Below are positions 19,549 to 27,071 of a DNA stretch of 64,000 nucleotides, piece after piece. How positions within the stretch are numbered: the first letter of the stretch is position 1; each line of letters opens with the position of its first letter. The DNA is taken from positions 327,899-391,898 of the forward strand of contig CALWPY010000001.1 in assembly GCA_944383545.1 (NCBI GenBank), given 5' to 3'. The notes below the pieces were generated by a model that was not told where the DNA came from, did not search any database, and saw only the letters and a list, made by a program, of their open reading frames with translations. Made by a program: the position numbers and the translations under genes. The stretch is from an uncultured Lachnospiraceae bacterium (GTDB lineage Bacteria > Bacillota > Clostridia > Lachnospirales > Lachnospiraceae).

Positions 19549-19943
19549 GCAACATTCATAAATATCCTACCATAAGTTTCCGTATATCTGACAGGGACAG
19601 AAGGGAAATTGAAGCAAGGATAAAAGCAAGCGGGATGCTTAAAAAGGATTATTTTATCCGCTCCTGCATTTATAACAGGATATGTGTGGTGGGTAAGAAA
19701 GAAACGGTTTACCGGCTTGTGGAATGCGTAAGGCAGATGCAGGAGGATATGCATATTCTGGCTGATGAACTATATAGGGATGGACGGATAAAAGGAAAAT
19801 GTTCTCCCGTGGACTGCAGAGAATATGATGATCTGGATGAACTTGCATTTGATTATGTTGCAATGTTAAATGCTGTCATTGCAGTGCTCGACGGAGCAAA
19901 ATATCTGTGGGAAAACACGGATGAAAAACAGCCCCATGCATAA
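19545..19943 (+). CDS. MobC-like mobilization accessory protein
   Basis: This 132-residue protein begins with a ribbon-helix-helix-like stretch, TISFRISDRDRREIEARIKA, followed by SGMLKKDYFIRSCIYN, as in plasmid mobilization proteins that help the relaxase melt oriT. The rest is helical and acidic. Translation is coupled to the integrase by an ATGA overlap. A CAGCCC/GGGCTG hairpin overlaps its stop codon (19929-19954). The functional assignment rests on the short N-terminal motif and context, so another DNA-binding role remains possible. Confidence 0.7.
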   Translation: MSNIHKYPTISFRISDRDRREIEARIKASGMLKKDYFIRSCIYNRICVVGKKETVYRLVECVRQMQEDMHILADELYRDGRIKGKCSPVDCREYDDLDELAFDYVAMLNAVIAVLDGAKYLWENTDEKQPHA

Positions 19944-20056
19944 ACACAGGGCTGTAAGCCATAGGCAAAAGCAGAGCCTTTGCTATATGTACTTCGCAAC
20001 TACAGTATAACAGAAGGCTCCGCAAATTTACAGAATAATTTTAGCGGAGGAAGAAC

Positions 20057-21028
20057 ATGGAGGAACAAACACAACTTAAGATGATACAGCTGTCACAGGT
20101 GGAAACACAGACGGTCAGATGGCTGTGGTATCCATTTATCCCATATGGAAAACTCACAATTATACAGGGTGATCCGGGAGACGGAAAATCAACTTTTATA
20201 TTAAATATAGCCGCAATGCTGTCGAAAGGACAGGGATTTGATGCTGACATGGAGCAGGGAAATCCCGTGAATGTCATATATCAGACGGCAGAGGACGGAC
20301 TTGCAGACACGGTAAAGCCACGACTGGAGTCAGCCGGTGCGGACTGCACCAGAATATCTATCATAGATGAGAGTGAAAAGTCAGTATCCATGACAGATGA
20401 CAGACTGGAGCAGGCAATCAGAAAGGAAAATGCAGGGCTTCTGATATTAGACCCGATACAGGCATATCTTGGTTGTGGTACGGATATGAACAGGGCAAAT
20501 GAGGCAAGGGAAATGACCAAGAAGCTTGGGAGCATCGCAGAGAGGACAGGCTGTGCCATTGTTCTCATCGGTCACATGAATAAGGGCTCCGGTGCAAAGG
20601 CGGCATACAGAGGTATGGGTTCCATTGACTTTTATGCCGTGGCACGAAGTGTATTGCTTGTGGGCAGAATTGAAGGTCAGCCAAACATGCGTGCCGTGGT
20701 TCAGATAAAGAATAACCTCTCGGCATTCGGACATTCCAAGGCATTTGAGCTGACGGAGGAAGGCTTCCGGTGGATTGGAGATTATGAAATATCTGCTGAC
20801 GAGATTCTTGGCGGCATAGCACCCAAAGCATGCAAGCTTGACATGGCAAAGCAATTTCTTCAGGAACTTGCGGATTCCAAGAGCCTGATAATGAGTAATG
20901 AAATTCTTGAACTGGCGGCGCAGGAAGGAATTTCAAAGAGAACACTGGAAACCGCAAAAAAGGAGCTTGGAATTAAGGCAAAGCGGATTAATGGAAGCTG
21001 GTATTGGGATCTGCACAAAGATGAATAA
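20057..21028 (+). CDS. AAA ATPase, RepA-like helicase family
   Basis: This RecA-fold ATPase of 323 residues has Walker A GDPGDGKST (about residue 40), a Walker B strand LLILDPIQAYLG, and an IVLIGHMNKGSGAKAAYRGMGS segment as in RegA/RepA-type hexameric helicases (AAA_25). A short C-terminal region looks like a winged helix (MSNEILELAAQEGISKRTLETA) and ends in GSWYW. Such genes are frequent on integrative elements between integrase and relaxase and may support replication of the excised circle. The iteron-like array 500 bases downstream fits that reading. A GGAGGAAG site precedes the ATG. Confidence 0.8.
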   Translation: MEEQTQLKMIQLSQVETQTVRWLWYPFIPYGKLTIIQGDPGDGKSTFILNIAAMLSKGQGFDADMEQGNPVNVIYQTAEDGLADTVKPRLESAGADCTRISIIDESEKSVSMTDDRLEQAIRKENAGLLILDPIQAYLGCGTDMNRANEAREMTKKLGSIAERTGCAIVLIGHMNKGSGAKAAYRGMGSIDFYAVARSVLLVGRIEGQPNMRAVVQIKNNLSAFGHSKAFELTEEGFRWIGDYEISADEILGGIAPKACKLDMAKQFLQELADSKSLIMSNEILELAAQEGISKRTLETAKKELGIKAKRINGSWYWDLHKDE

Positions 21029-21035
21029 AGTTACA

Positions 21036-21113
21036 CCGCAACATTGCAGAGTGTCAGACTTTGCATTCTTAGACTGCAAGGTTGCAAAATACAAAGACAC
21101 TGCGATGTTGCGG
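21036..21113 (+). repeat. 78-bp inverted repeat between ATPase and TnpV genes
   Basis: The left arm 21036-21055 (CCGCAACATTGCAGAGTGTC) pairs with 21096-21113 (GACACTGCGATGTTGCGG), with one two-base bulge. The 40-base interior also contains TTGCA/TGCAA pairs. There is no T tract, so it is not a normal terminator. It may be a binding site or replication-related cruciform. Confidence 0.55.
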
Positions 21114-21139
21114 CCTTAAACCGGAAAGGAAGGATTATT

Positions 21140-21511
21140 ATGACAACATTTGAGAAACTGGGAATTGAATATAAAGAGTATGACGGATTGCTGTATCCTG
21201 TTTTATCCGTAAGTGAGGAAGCTGTTAAGCCGATTCATATAGGAAAATATGGACGAATGTGGATTGAGTTTATGAAAACGGAACATCCGGACAGATACAG
21301 AAATCTTGTGAGGTTCGGACGACTGTGGGATAAGGTAGCAGAGATTGATGAGGAGGCATATGAGCTGTTGGAGGCAATCGAAAGTAAGTGGTTGAGCAGT
21401 CATAAGCCAAAGAACAGGCAATCGTTTTGGGAGATGTATCAGTTGCGGACACAGGCGAGGTTGATGGCAGAGGAGGCTGTACTGCACCAGGTGATAAGGC
21501 AGTATCATTAA
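21140..21511 (+). CDS. TnpV family transposon-encoded protein
   Basis: This 123-residue protein matches the TnpV family found in Firmicute transposons and integrative elements: FEKLGIEYKEYDGLLYPVL, the GKYGRMWIEFMKTEHPDRY stretch, the RLWDKVAEIDEEAYE helix, and a basic ending. Its function is not known. The ATG at 21140 has AAGGAAGG ahead of it; a longer frame from 21044 runs through the preceding inverted repeat and lacks a ribosome site. It lies directly before the iteron-like array. Confidence 0.85.
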   Translation: MTTFEKLGIEYKEYDGLLYPVLSVSEEAVKPIHIGKYGRMWIEFMKTEHPDRYRNLVRFGRLWDKVAEIDEEAYELLEAIESKWLSSHKPKNRQSFWEMYQLRTQARLMAEEAVLHQVIRQYH

Positions 21512-21536
21512 GCGTCGGAATATCCGTTTATAAAAG

Positions 21537-21714
21537 GTGCGACAAAAGGGAGTCAAAATGCAAAAGGTGCGTCAAAAAGTGGAGTCAGAAACTAAAAGGT
21601 GCTCCACAAAGTGGCGCACCTGTGCTCGGAGTATTTTATGAGGTGCGTCACATTTTGACTCACCTTTTGAAAAAGTGCGTCATTTTTTGGAGTACTTTTC
21701 ATAAAAGTGCGTCA
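21537..21714. repeat. Iteron-like array of GTGCGTCA repeats, candidate oriV
   Basis: Six copies of GTGCGTCA or close variants (GTGCGACA, GTGCTCCA) begin at 21537, 21567, 21599, 21643, 21675 and 21707, with spacings of 30, 32, 44, 32 and 32 bases, close to three helix turns. Copies are embedded in AAAAGGTGCG or AAAAGTGCG, and GAGTC blocks occur between them. An inverted GCGCACC lies at 21614-21620 and a GACTCACCTTTT block at 21657-21668. This phasing is typical of protein-bound iterons. The location is between TnpV and the relaxase gene. Confidence 0.6.
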
Positions 21715-21756
21715 CTTTTTGACACACCTATATGAAGATATGCAGATATATATTAT

Positions 21757-21847
21757 CCTCGGAGAGCCCCCGATGTTTTGGCTTGCCAAAACTGCTAGGG
21801 GGTTATCATCTGTGGCGGAGCAAAGATGATAACAGCATCTCCGGGAG
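21757..21847. other. Folded three-way junction, candidate oriT
   Basis: An outer stem (CCTCGGAGA region at 21757-21765 with TCTCCGGGAG at 21838-21847) encloses two hairpins. The first has GTTTTGGC/GCCAAAAC (21775-21782, 21785-21792) extended by CCCCC/GGGGG (21767-21771, 21798-21802). The second has a perfect ten-base stem GTTATCATCT/AGATGATAAC (21802-21811, 21824-21833). It lies 25 bases before the MobV relaxase start, where oriT is usually found in this family. The nick site cannot be assigned. Confidence 0.55.
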
Positions 21848-21871
21848 AAGTTACAGATAAGGAGGAGTTGC

Positions 21872-23191
21872 ATGGGAGATATTTCTTATGTCGCTCATGT
21901 GAGCAATGGGAAAAGTGCAATTACCACGAAACGAAAACTGGAAGGAGTGGCAAAGCACAATCTCAGGAAATATAAATCCGACGAGTACAGTGCAGAAAAT
22001 ATTATGCTGCTGTACGGAACGGAAAATTTGGTGAAGGATGTTAAAAAGGTATATCATGATGAATTTGACCGGGTTCTGAAGGAATACAATGACAAACAGA
22101 CCAGAAAAGACAGAAAGATTTCAGATTATTATGAATATGTATCCGAGAAGTCACAGGATATGGCGGTGGAGATTATCTTTCAGGTGGGAGACATGAAGTA
22201 TTGGCAGAAACATGGGGACAACAAGGTTTTTATGAAAAGAATCTTCAAACTGCTGCTGGATGAGTTACGGGATAGAATGCCGGATTTTAAGGTAGCAAAT
22301 GCAGTCATCCATTTTGATGAAGAAAGTCCACATATGCATGTGGTCGGTGTACCTGTTGCAGCGGGATTTAAGAAGAGTCTGCGTAAACAGGTGTCAAAAC
22401 GCTCTGTGTTTACACCATATACGCTGTCAAAGGTTCTTCAGGGAGATTTGCGTGAATTTATTAATCAGAAAGTATCGATTGTTTTCGGAGAACAGATAAG
22501 AGAGAAATCGAAAGGTAGAAATCACGATCTGACTGTTGCGGAGTACAAGGTTGCAAAGGAAACGGAGAAATTGGAACTTCTGGGAGATGATATTGACAGG
22601 AAGGAGAAGAGTCTTACTGATATAAAGAGTTCGATAGAGCTTCAGAGTGCAATCCTTGATTATACGAAGGATGAGTTGGAGGAAAAACAGCATCAGGCAG
22701 ACAGGGCGATAATGGTTCTGGAACAGATGAAGAGGTTTGTTGGAATGTTTCATCTGCTTGCACCCACCATAGAAGAATATGCAACTGCCGTGGAAAGGAA
22801 CGGCAGACTTGATGCCGGTAACAGTTTCAGGGGGATACTTTATGAACTTGGAAAACTGTTAGAGCGGTTTAAAGAACTGATAAAGGAAGGTTTGTGCTGG
22901 TTCCCGAGACTGATGAGGTGGAAAACTTCCGTTGGTGAGGTTGCACCTGTATTTCGGGATACGGATAACGGGTACAGCTACTCCGTATGCGGATATATGA
23001 ATGTGGAAACGAAGGTGCAGTATTCAAAGGAAGACTTACAGTTTGAGATAAGTGCAGAAATGCGTGTAGGAACCATGGAAACGCTGGATGCCAATATAGA
23101 GGCTATGGAAAGAGATTTGGCTGAGATATTGAGGCTTAGCGGAGAACAGGAAAGGCTGTGGAAAGCTTATGAAGATTGGAAGGGGAGGTAG
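21872..23191 (+). CDS. MobV/Pre-type relaxase
   Basis: This is a plasmid recombination/mobilization relaxase (Mob_Pre family) of 439 residues. The catalytic region is NAVIHFDEESPHMHVVGVPV (about residues 142-161), holding the HxDE...PHxH metal motif. An upstream conserved stretch, KLEGVAKHNLRKYKS, is motif I-like. The C-terminal half is a long coiled coil with KEKSLTDIKSSIELQSAIL and a late aromatic domain. The enzyme nicks oriT and leads a DNA strand to a recipient through a helper's secretion system. It begins with a strong AAGGAGG and is followed by a terminator. Confidence 0.93.
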   Translation: MGDISYVAHVSNGKSAITTKRKLEGVAKHNLRKYKSDEYSAENIMLLYGTENLVKDVKKVYHDEFDRVLKEYNDKQTRKDRKISDYYEYVSEKSQDMAVEIIFQVGDMKYWQKHGDNKVFMKRIFKLLLDELRDRMPDFKVANAVIHFDEESPHMHVVGVPVAAGFKKSLRKQVSKRSVFTPYTLSKVLQGDLREFINQKVSIVFGEQIREKSKGRNHDLTVAEYKVAKETEKLELLGDDIDRKEKSLTDIKSSIELQSAILDYTKDELEEKQHQADRAIMVLEQMKRFVGMFHLLAPTIEEYATAVERNGRLDAGNSFRGILYELGKLLERFKELIKEGLCWFPRLMRWKTSVGEVAPVFRDTDNGYSYSVCGYMNVETKVQYSKEDLQFEISAEMRVGTMETLDANIEAMERDLAEILRLSGEQERLWKAYEDWKGR

Positions 23192-23197
23192 ATAGGA

Positions 23198-23245
23198 GAC
23201 GTGGGGATGAGGAACTCTGCTTAGAGGAGAGCTCATCCCTTTTTA
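23198..23245 (+). terminator. Terminator after the relaxase gene
   Basis: GGGGATGAG pairs with CTCATCCC around an inner AACTCTG...AGAGGAG part-stem, followed by five T residues. It separates mobility genes from the defence cargo. Confidence 0.75.
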
Positions 23246-23284
23246 GACGAATTTTATACGGCATATGATTCACCCAGGAGTCGG

Positions 23285-23330
23285 CTCGAAACGGACGACC
23301 TCGAAACGGACGAAACGGACTCGAAATGGA
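23285..23330. repeat. Short CGAAACGGAC repeats
   Basis: Four adjoining copies or near copies of CGAAACGGAC or CGAAATGG lie in 46 bases between the relaxase terminator and the defence operon promoter. The GC content is higher than the surroundings. No function is evident. Confidence 0.5.
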
Positions 23331-23358
23331 ATTTAGTTAGTCAAACAGATAATAAAGT

Positions 23359-23438
23359 GTGAGAACTCACAAATAATTATCAAAAAGTACTTGCCTTATT
23401 GATTATGGTATGATAATATATAAAACAAACATATGTTT
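23359..23438 (+). promoter_or_regulatory. Promoter and operators of the defence operon
   Basis: TTGCCT (23391-23396) and TAATAT (23414-23419) are separated by 17 bases, a good sigma-A promoter. A perfect palindrome GTGAG-AA-CTCAC lies upstream at 23359-23370, and a second one, AAACATATGTTT, at 23427-23438 just after the start region. Both are candidates for binding by the XRE protein encoded next, as in controller-protein circuits of restriction systems. Confidence 0.65.
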
Positions 23439-23455
23439 TATTTTCGGAGGGCGCA

Positions 23456-23668
23456 ATGAAAATTAGTTATAAGAAATTATGGAAACTGTTGATAGACAGA
23501 GATATGATGAAAAAAGATCTTGCCGAAAAGGCAGGAATAAGCAATGCATCCATTGCTAAACTTGGACGAAATGAAAATGTCAATACGGACATTCTGCTTA
23601 AGATATGTGTCGCACTTGGATGTGATGTAGCAGATATTCTGGAAATTGTTCCTGACGAATCGGAGTGA
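23456..23668 (+). CDS. XRE controller-like regulator of the R-M operon
   Basis: This 70-residue Cro/cI-type helix-turn-helix protein has the DNA-binding segment MMKKDLAEKAGISNASIAKL, followed by VNTDILLKICVALGCDVADILEI, typical of the small regulators often found before DNA methyltransferases. The start follows CGGAGG. Its stop codon overlaps a possible GTG of the following vsr gene. By position it would time expression of methyltransferase and nuclease. No binding data can be derived here. Confidence 0.9.
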   Translation: MKISYKKLWKLLIDRDMMKKDLAEKAGISNASIAKLGRNENVNTDILLKICVALGCDVADILEIVPDESE

Positions 23669-23673
23669 GTGAA

Positions 23674-24138
23674 GTGGACAGACTGACTAAAGAACAACGT
23701 CATAAAAATATGAAGAATATTAAGTCGAAGGATACTTCCATAGAGTTGAAGCTTCGAAAGGAATTATGGAAACGTGGATACCGGTATAGAAAGAATTATG
23801 CAGGATTGCCCGGTAAGCCGGATATTGTACTTACTAAATATAAAATAGTCATTTTCTGTGACAGTGAATTCTTTCACGGAAAAGACTGGGAAGTGCTGAA
23901 ACCACAATTGGAAAAAGGAAAAAACGCAGAGTTTTGGATTGAAAAGATATCAAAAAATCAACAGCGTGATGATGATATAAACAAGCAGCTTCAGTTTTTG
24001 GGATGGACTGTTATACGTTTCTGGGGAAAGGATATTATGAAGAACACGGAAGAGTGTGTACGGGTAATAGAAGAAGCTATATTTGAACAGAAATATGATG
24101 ATTACGATATTGAAACAGAGGAGATTTCACATGTATAA
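23674..24138 (+). CDS. vsr: Very-short-patch-repair endonuclease Vsr
   Basis: The 154-residue enzyme nicks DNA at T:G mismatches left when 5-methylcytosine deaminates, and so accompanies C5 methyltransferases. Family features are the start DRLTKEQRHKNMKNIKSKDTS, KYAGLPGKPDI-like YAGLPGKPDIVL with the catalytic aspartate, IVIFCDSEFFHG, the helix WIEKISKNQQRDDDINKQL and the GWTVIRFWG ending. I chose GTG 23674, eight bases after CGGAG; an earlier GTG at 23665 overlaps the previous stop. The gene overlaps the methyltransferase start by eight bases. Confidence 0.93.
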   Translation: MDRLTKEQRHKNMKNIKSKDTSIELKLRKELWKRGYRYRKNYAGLPGKPDIVLTKYKIVIFCDSEFFHGKDWEVLKPQLEKGKNAEFWIEKISKNQQRDDDINKQLQFLGWTVIRFWGKDIMKNTEECVRVIEEAIFEQKYDDYDIETEEISHV

Positions 24139-25132
24139 ATCAATAGACTTATTTGCCGGTATCGGTGGAATTAGAAAAGGTTTTGACAGAGCATTTGGAA
24201 AGAAGATTAAGACGGTGTTTGTAAGCGAATGGGATGAATTTGCACAGAAGACTTACAAAATGAATTACCGTGATAAATTTGATATTGCAGGTGACATTAC
24301 CAAAATAGATGAAAAAGAAATTCCTGAATTTGATATCTGTCTTGCAGGATTCCCGTGTCAGGCATTTTCACTTGCCGGAAAGCGCATGGGCTTTGATGAT
24401 GATTACAAGGGCTTATGTAGAGGAACCTTGTTCCAGGATGTTGTGAGGATATGTGATTTTCATAAACCTAAAGTAATTTTTTGTGAAAATGTAAAGGGTC
24501 TTACCATCCATGACAGGGGAAGGACTTTTATGGTTATCAAGAAAGCTTTTGAACAAATAGGTTACACCGTGTATGACAAGGTACTGAACAGTAAGGATTT
24601 TGGTGTTCCTCAGAATAGAGAACGTATATACATTGTTGCATTCCGAAATGATATCGACAGTAGCGGGTTTAAGTTTCCTGAACCTACAAATCCGGATACC
24701 TGTATCAGGGACATTATGGAAGAGAATGAGGTTAGTGTGAAGTATTATCTTTCAACGGTATATATTGATACTTTAAAAAAACATAAAGCACGTCACGAAG
24801 CGAAGGGTAACGGTTTCGGATATGAGATAAGAGATCTAGACGGTAAGGCAGGCGCGATTGTATGTGGGGGAATGGGTCGTGAAAGAAATCTGATTATTGA
24901 TAAGCGGCTGACAGATTTTACGCCTGTTACACACATAAAGGGGGAAGTCAACAGAGAGGGAATCCGAAAGATGACACCAAGAGAGTGGGCAAGGTTGCAG
25001 GGATTCCCGGATGATTTTAAGCTTGAATTGGCAGACACACATTTGTACAAGCAGTTAGGAAATAGTGTAACGGTTAATGTTATTGAGGCAATAGCCAAAG
25101 AGATAAGGAAGGTGTTAGAGAATGGCAAATAA
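24131..25132 (+). CDS. DNA cytosine-5 methyltransferase, probably CCGG-specific
   Basis: All main C5-methyltransferase motifs are present in the 333-residue protein: I DLFAGIGGIRKGF, IV GFPCQAFS with the catalytic cysteine, VI ENVKGL, VIII PQNRERIYIVAF, X QLGNSVTVNVI. The variable target-recognition part, with KYYLSTVYIDTLKKHK, GNGFGYEI and GGMGRERNLIID, closely resembles my memory of M.HpaII, which marks the inner C of CCGG. That agrees with the HpaII-type nuclease next door. ATG 24131 follows GAGGAG; the frame before it belongs to vsr. Ends overlap both neighbours, so all three are translationally coupled. Confidence 0.93.
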   Translation: MYKSIDLFAGIGGIRKGFDRAFGKKIKTVFVSEWDEFAQKTYKMNYRDKFDIAGDITKIDEKEIPEFDICLAGFPCQAFSLAGKRMGFDDDYKGLCRGTLFQDVVRICDFHKPKVIFCENVKGLTIHDRGRTFMVIKKAFEQIGYTVYDKVLNSKDFGVPQNRERIYIVAFRNDIDSSGFKFPEPTNPDTCIRDIMEENEVSVKYYLSTVYIDTLKKHKARHEAKGNGFGYEIRDLDGKAGAIVCGGMGRERNLIIDKRLTDFTPVTHIKGEVNREGIRKMTPREWARLQGFPDDFKLELADTHLYKQLGNSVTVNVIEAIAKEIRKVLENGK

Positions 25133-26204
25133 AGATGGAAGAATGTCAGGAAACAAAGGCGAATGGTCAGAATTATATGCATTTATGAAGCTTCTCAGTC
25201 AGGGCAGAGTATATGCGGCAAATGAGAAGGTTGAAAAAATTGATGAAGTATATTATCCAATTCTGAAGATTATGAGAGAAGAAACAAAGGGTGAAGTTGT
25301 TGATTATGTGATTCAGGATAATCAAATCAGCGTTGAAATCCAGTCTAATAAAATTATATCTGTTGACAGAACTGAAATGGAGAACCAGGCAAATAAGCTG
25401 TTAAAAGAAATAGCCAGTCATAGCGGAAGCTTTGAATTAGAGGAAATCGCTAATTTTGCAAATGGCATAAAAGTTACAAAGATAAAGGCTCCGTCTACTG
25501 ATACAACGGATATTTCCATGCAAATCGAGGATATACATACAAACTTTATTCGAAATGTAGGATTTTCCATTAAGTCAGAGGTTGGCAATCCGCCTACATT
25601 ACTGAATGCAGGACTTACAACGAACTTTATTTACAAAGTTACGGGAATATCAATGGAACAGGCTGAAGAAATTAACGCAATCGAGACCAGAACCAAGATT
25701 AAGGATAAAATGTCAAAAATAGCTGAGCTTGGCGGCAAAATTCAGTATTGCGGAATGAACCATGACGGATTCAAGAGAAATCTGATAATGGTAGACAGCA
25801 GTATGCCTGAGATTATCGGAAACATGTTGTTATATTTCTATACAGAGGATGTCAAGGACTGTGATAAGCTTGTAGATATGCTTGGAGACAGAGATCCTCT
25901 TGGATATGGCGATCCGATGATGTATACATATAAATTCAAAAAATTCCTGTGTTCCTGCGCATTGGGAATGAAACCTGCAAAGCCTTGGGATGGCTTGGAT
26001 GAAGCAAACGGTGGCTACATTATTGTGAAGGCAGACGGAGAGATACTTGCTTATCACATATACAACCGAAACTTTTTTGAGCAGTATTTGTTGGATAATA
26101 CATATCTTGAAAGAGCATCTACAAGCAGGCATGAATATATGAGTTTGTACGAGGAAAATGGAGAGATGTTTATTAAGCTGAATCTTCAGATAAGGTTTAG
26201 GTAG
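25122..26204 (+). CDS. HpaII-family restriction endonuclease
   Basis: This 360-residue protein has the length and start of the HpaII endonuclease family: GNKGEWSELYAFMKLLSQGRVYAA, then YYPILKIMREE, GFSIKSEVGNPPTLLNA and the ending FIKLNLQIRFR. The GFSIKS-E segment around residue 148 looks like a nuclease core strand, with the earlier SVEIQSNKI another acidic strand. It should cut unmethylated CCGG. The start overlaps the methyltransferase end by 11 bases. Many CCGG sites occur across this window, so the host would depend on the methyltransferase. Confidence 0.85.
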   Translation: MANKDGRMSGNKGEWSELYAFMKLLSQGRVYAANEKVEKIDEVYYPILKIMREETKGEVVDYVIQDNQISVEIQSNKIISVDRTEMENQANKLLKEIASHSGSFELEEIANFANGIKVTKIKAPSTDTTDISMQIEDIHTNFIRNVGFSIKSEVGNPPTLLNAGLTTNFIYKVTGISMEQAEEINAIETRTKIKDKMSKIAELGGKIQYCGMNHDGFKRNLIMVDSSMPEIIGNMLLYFYTEDVKDCDKLVDMLGDRDPLGYGDPMMYTYKFKKFLCSCALGMKPAKPWDGLDEANGGYIIVKADGEILAYHIYNRNFFEQYLLDNTYLERASTSRHEYMSLYEENGEMFIKLNLQIRFR

Positions 26205-26211
26205 GAGGATT

Positions 26212-27048
26212 ATGGAATATTTTTCTGTGAGAAACAAATTAATTAATGATAACCATAATCAGCTGAATAAAACGAGTATGACATTAAGAGAACGTATATG
26301 GGCAGTATTCTATAAAGAAGAATATGATGTATACGACCCTCTTGAGTACTCGGGATATACAACTGGCATTGAGGACATGATGATTGAAATGGGGGTTCAG
26401 TACGAATTTCCTAACACGAGGAATGCTAAAAATAGAAATGCTGATAATCTGCATAAATGTGTTGTTCAATGTGGAGCTATATGGTATCGAATATATGATT
26501 TTGTTGAAAAATATCTGAGACTTAAAGATAAAGATACACAAAAAAGGCTGAGTAGTGAATTCAATCGCATATTAGTGGAAGAGGTGGCTTCATATAGAAT
26601 TTTAAATGGGTTGGTAGTTCCTATAATAAGCGAGGGAGAGCTTAACGCTATTTCTGAAGTCATTGAATCAGAATATGAATCCGTCGGAAGACATATGAAG
26701 AAAGCGCTGGAACTGTATTCTGATCGCCATAAGCCAGATTATGAGAATTCTGTAAAAGAATCGATAAGTGCAGTAGAGGCTATGTGTTGTATTATTACTG
26801 GCTCGGATGGAGGAACAGCAACTCTTGGAAATACGCTAAAAAAATTGAAAGAATGCGGGGTAATAATACATCCGGCTATGGAAAATGCTTTTAAGCAATT
26901 GTATGGATATACATCAGACTCGGGTGGAATACGGCATGGAAGTATTGAATTTGTTGATGTTCCAAGTGAAGATGCAAAGTATATGATGGTATCTTGTGCC
27001 TCATTTGTTAATTATCTTATGGAAAAGTGGATAAAAGTAAATAACTGA
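26212..27048 (+). CDS. AbiJ-NTD4 abortive-infection-type protein
   Basis: The start, YFSVRNKLI...TLRERIWAVFY, matches the N-terminal AbiJ-NTD4 domain found in phage-defence proteins. The C-terminal third has KESISAVEAMCCIITG and a GGIRHGSIEF motif, recalling HEPN-type or AbiJ effector ends with an arginine-histidine pair. The role would be a growth-arresting or RNA-cutting response to infection, but no activity is proven for this branch. It begins seven bases after the endonuclease stop with an AGGAGG site, so it belongs to the same message. Confidence 0.72.
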   Translation: MEYFSVRNKLINDNHNQLNKTSMTLRERIWAVFYKEEYDVYDPLEYSGYTTGIEDMMIEMGVQYEFPNTRNAKNRNADNLHKCVVQCGAIWYRIYDFVEKYLRLKDKDTQKRLSSEFNRILVEEVASYRILNGLVVPIISEGELNAISEVIESEYESVGRHMKKALELYSDRHKPDYENSVKESISAVEAMCCIITGSDGGTATLGNTLKKLKECGVIIHPAMENAFKQLYGYTSDSGGIRHGSIEFVDVPSEDAKYMMVSCASFVNYLMEKWIKVNN

Positions 27049-27071
27049 AAGTACTATTGGAGGGATTACCT

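Noticed and set aside
21537-21714. CRISPR-like array
   Set aside because: Repeats are only 8-10 bases, spacers share sequence with each other, and no cas genes are nearby.
21427-21735. 102-codon frame over the iteron-like repeats
   Set aside because: It overlaps TnpV in another frame, begins without a ribosome site and its second half is made of the phased repeats.
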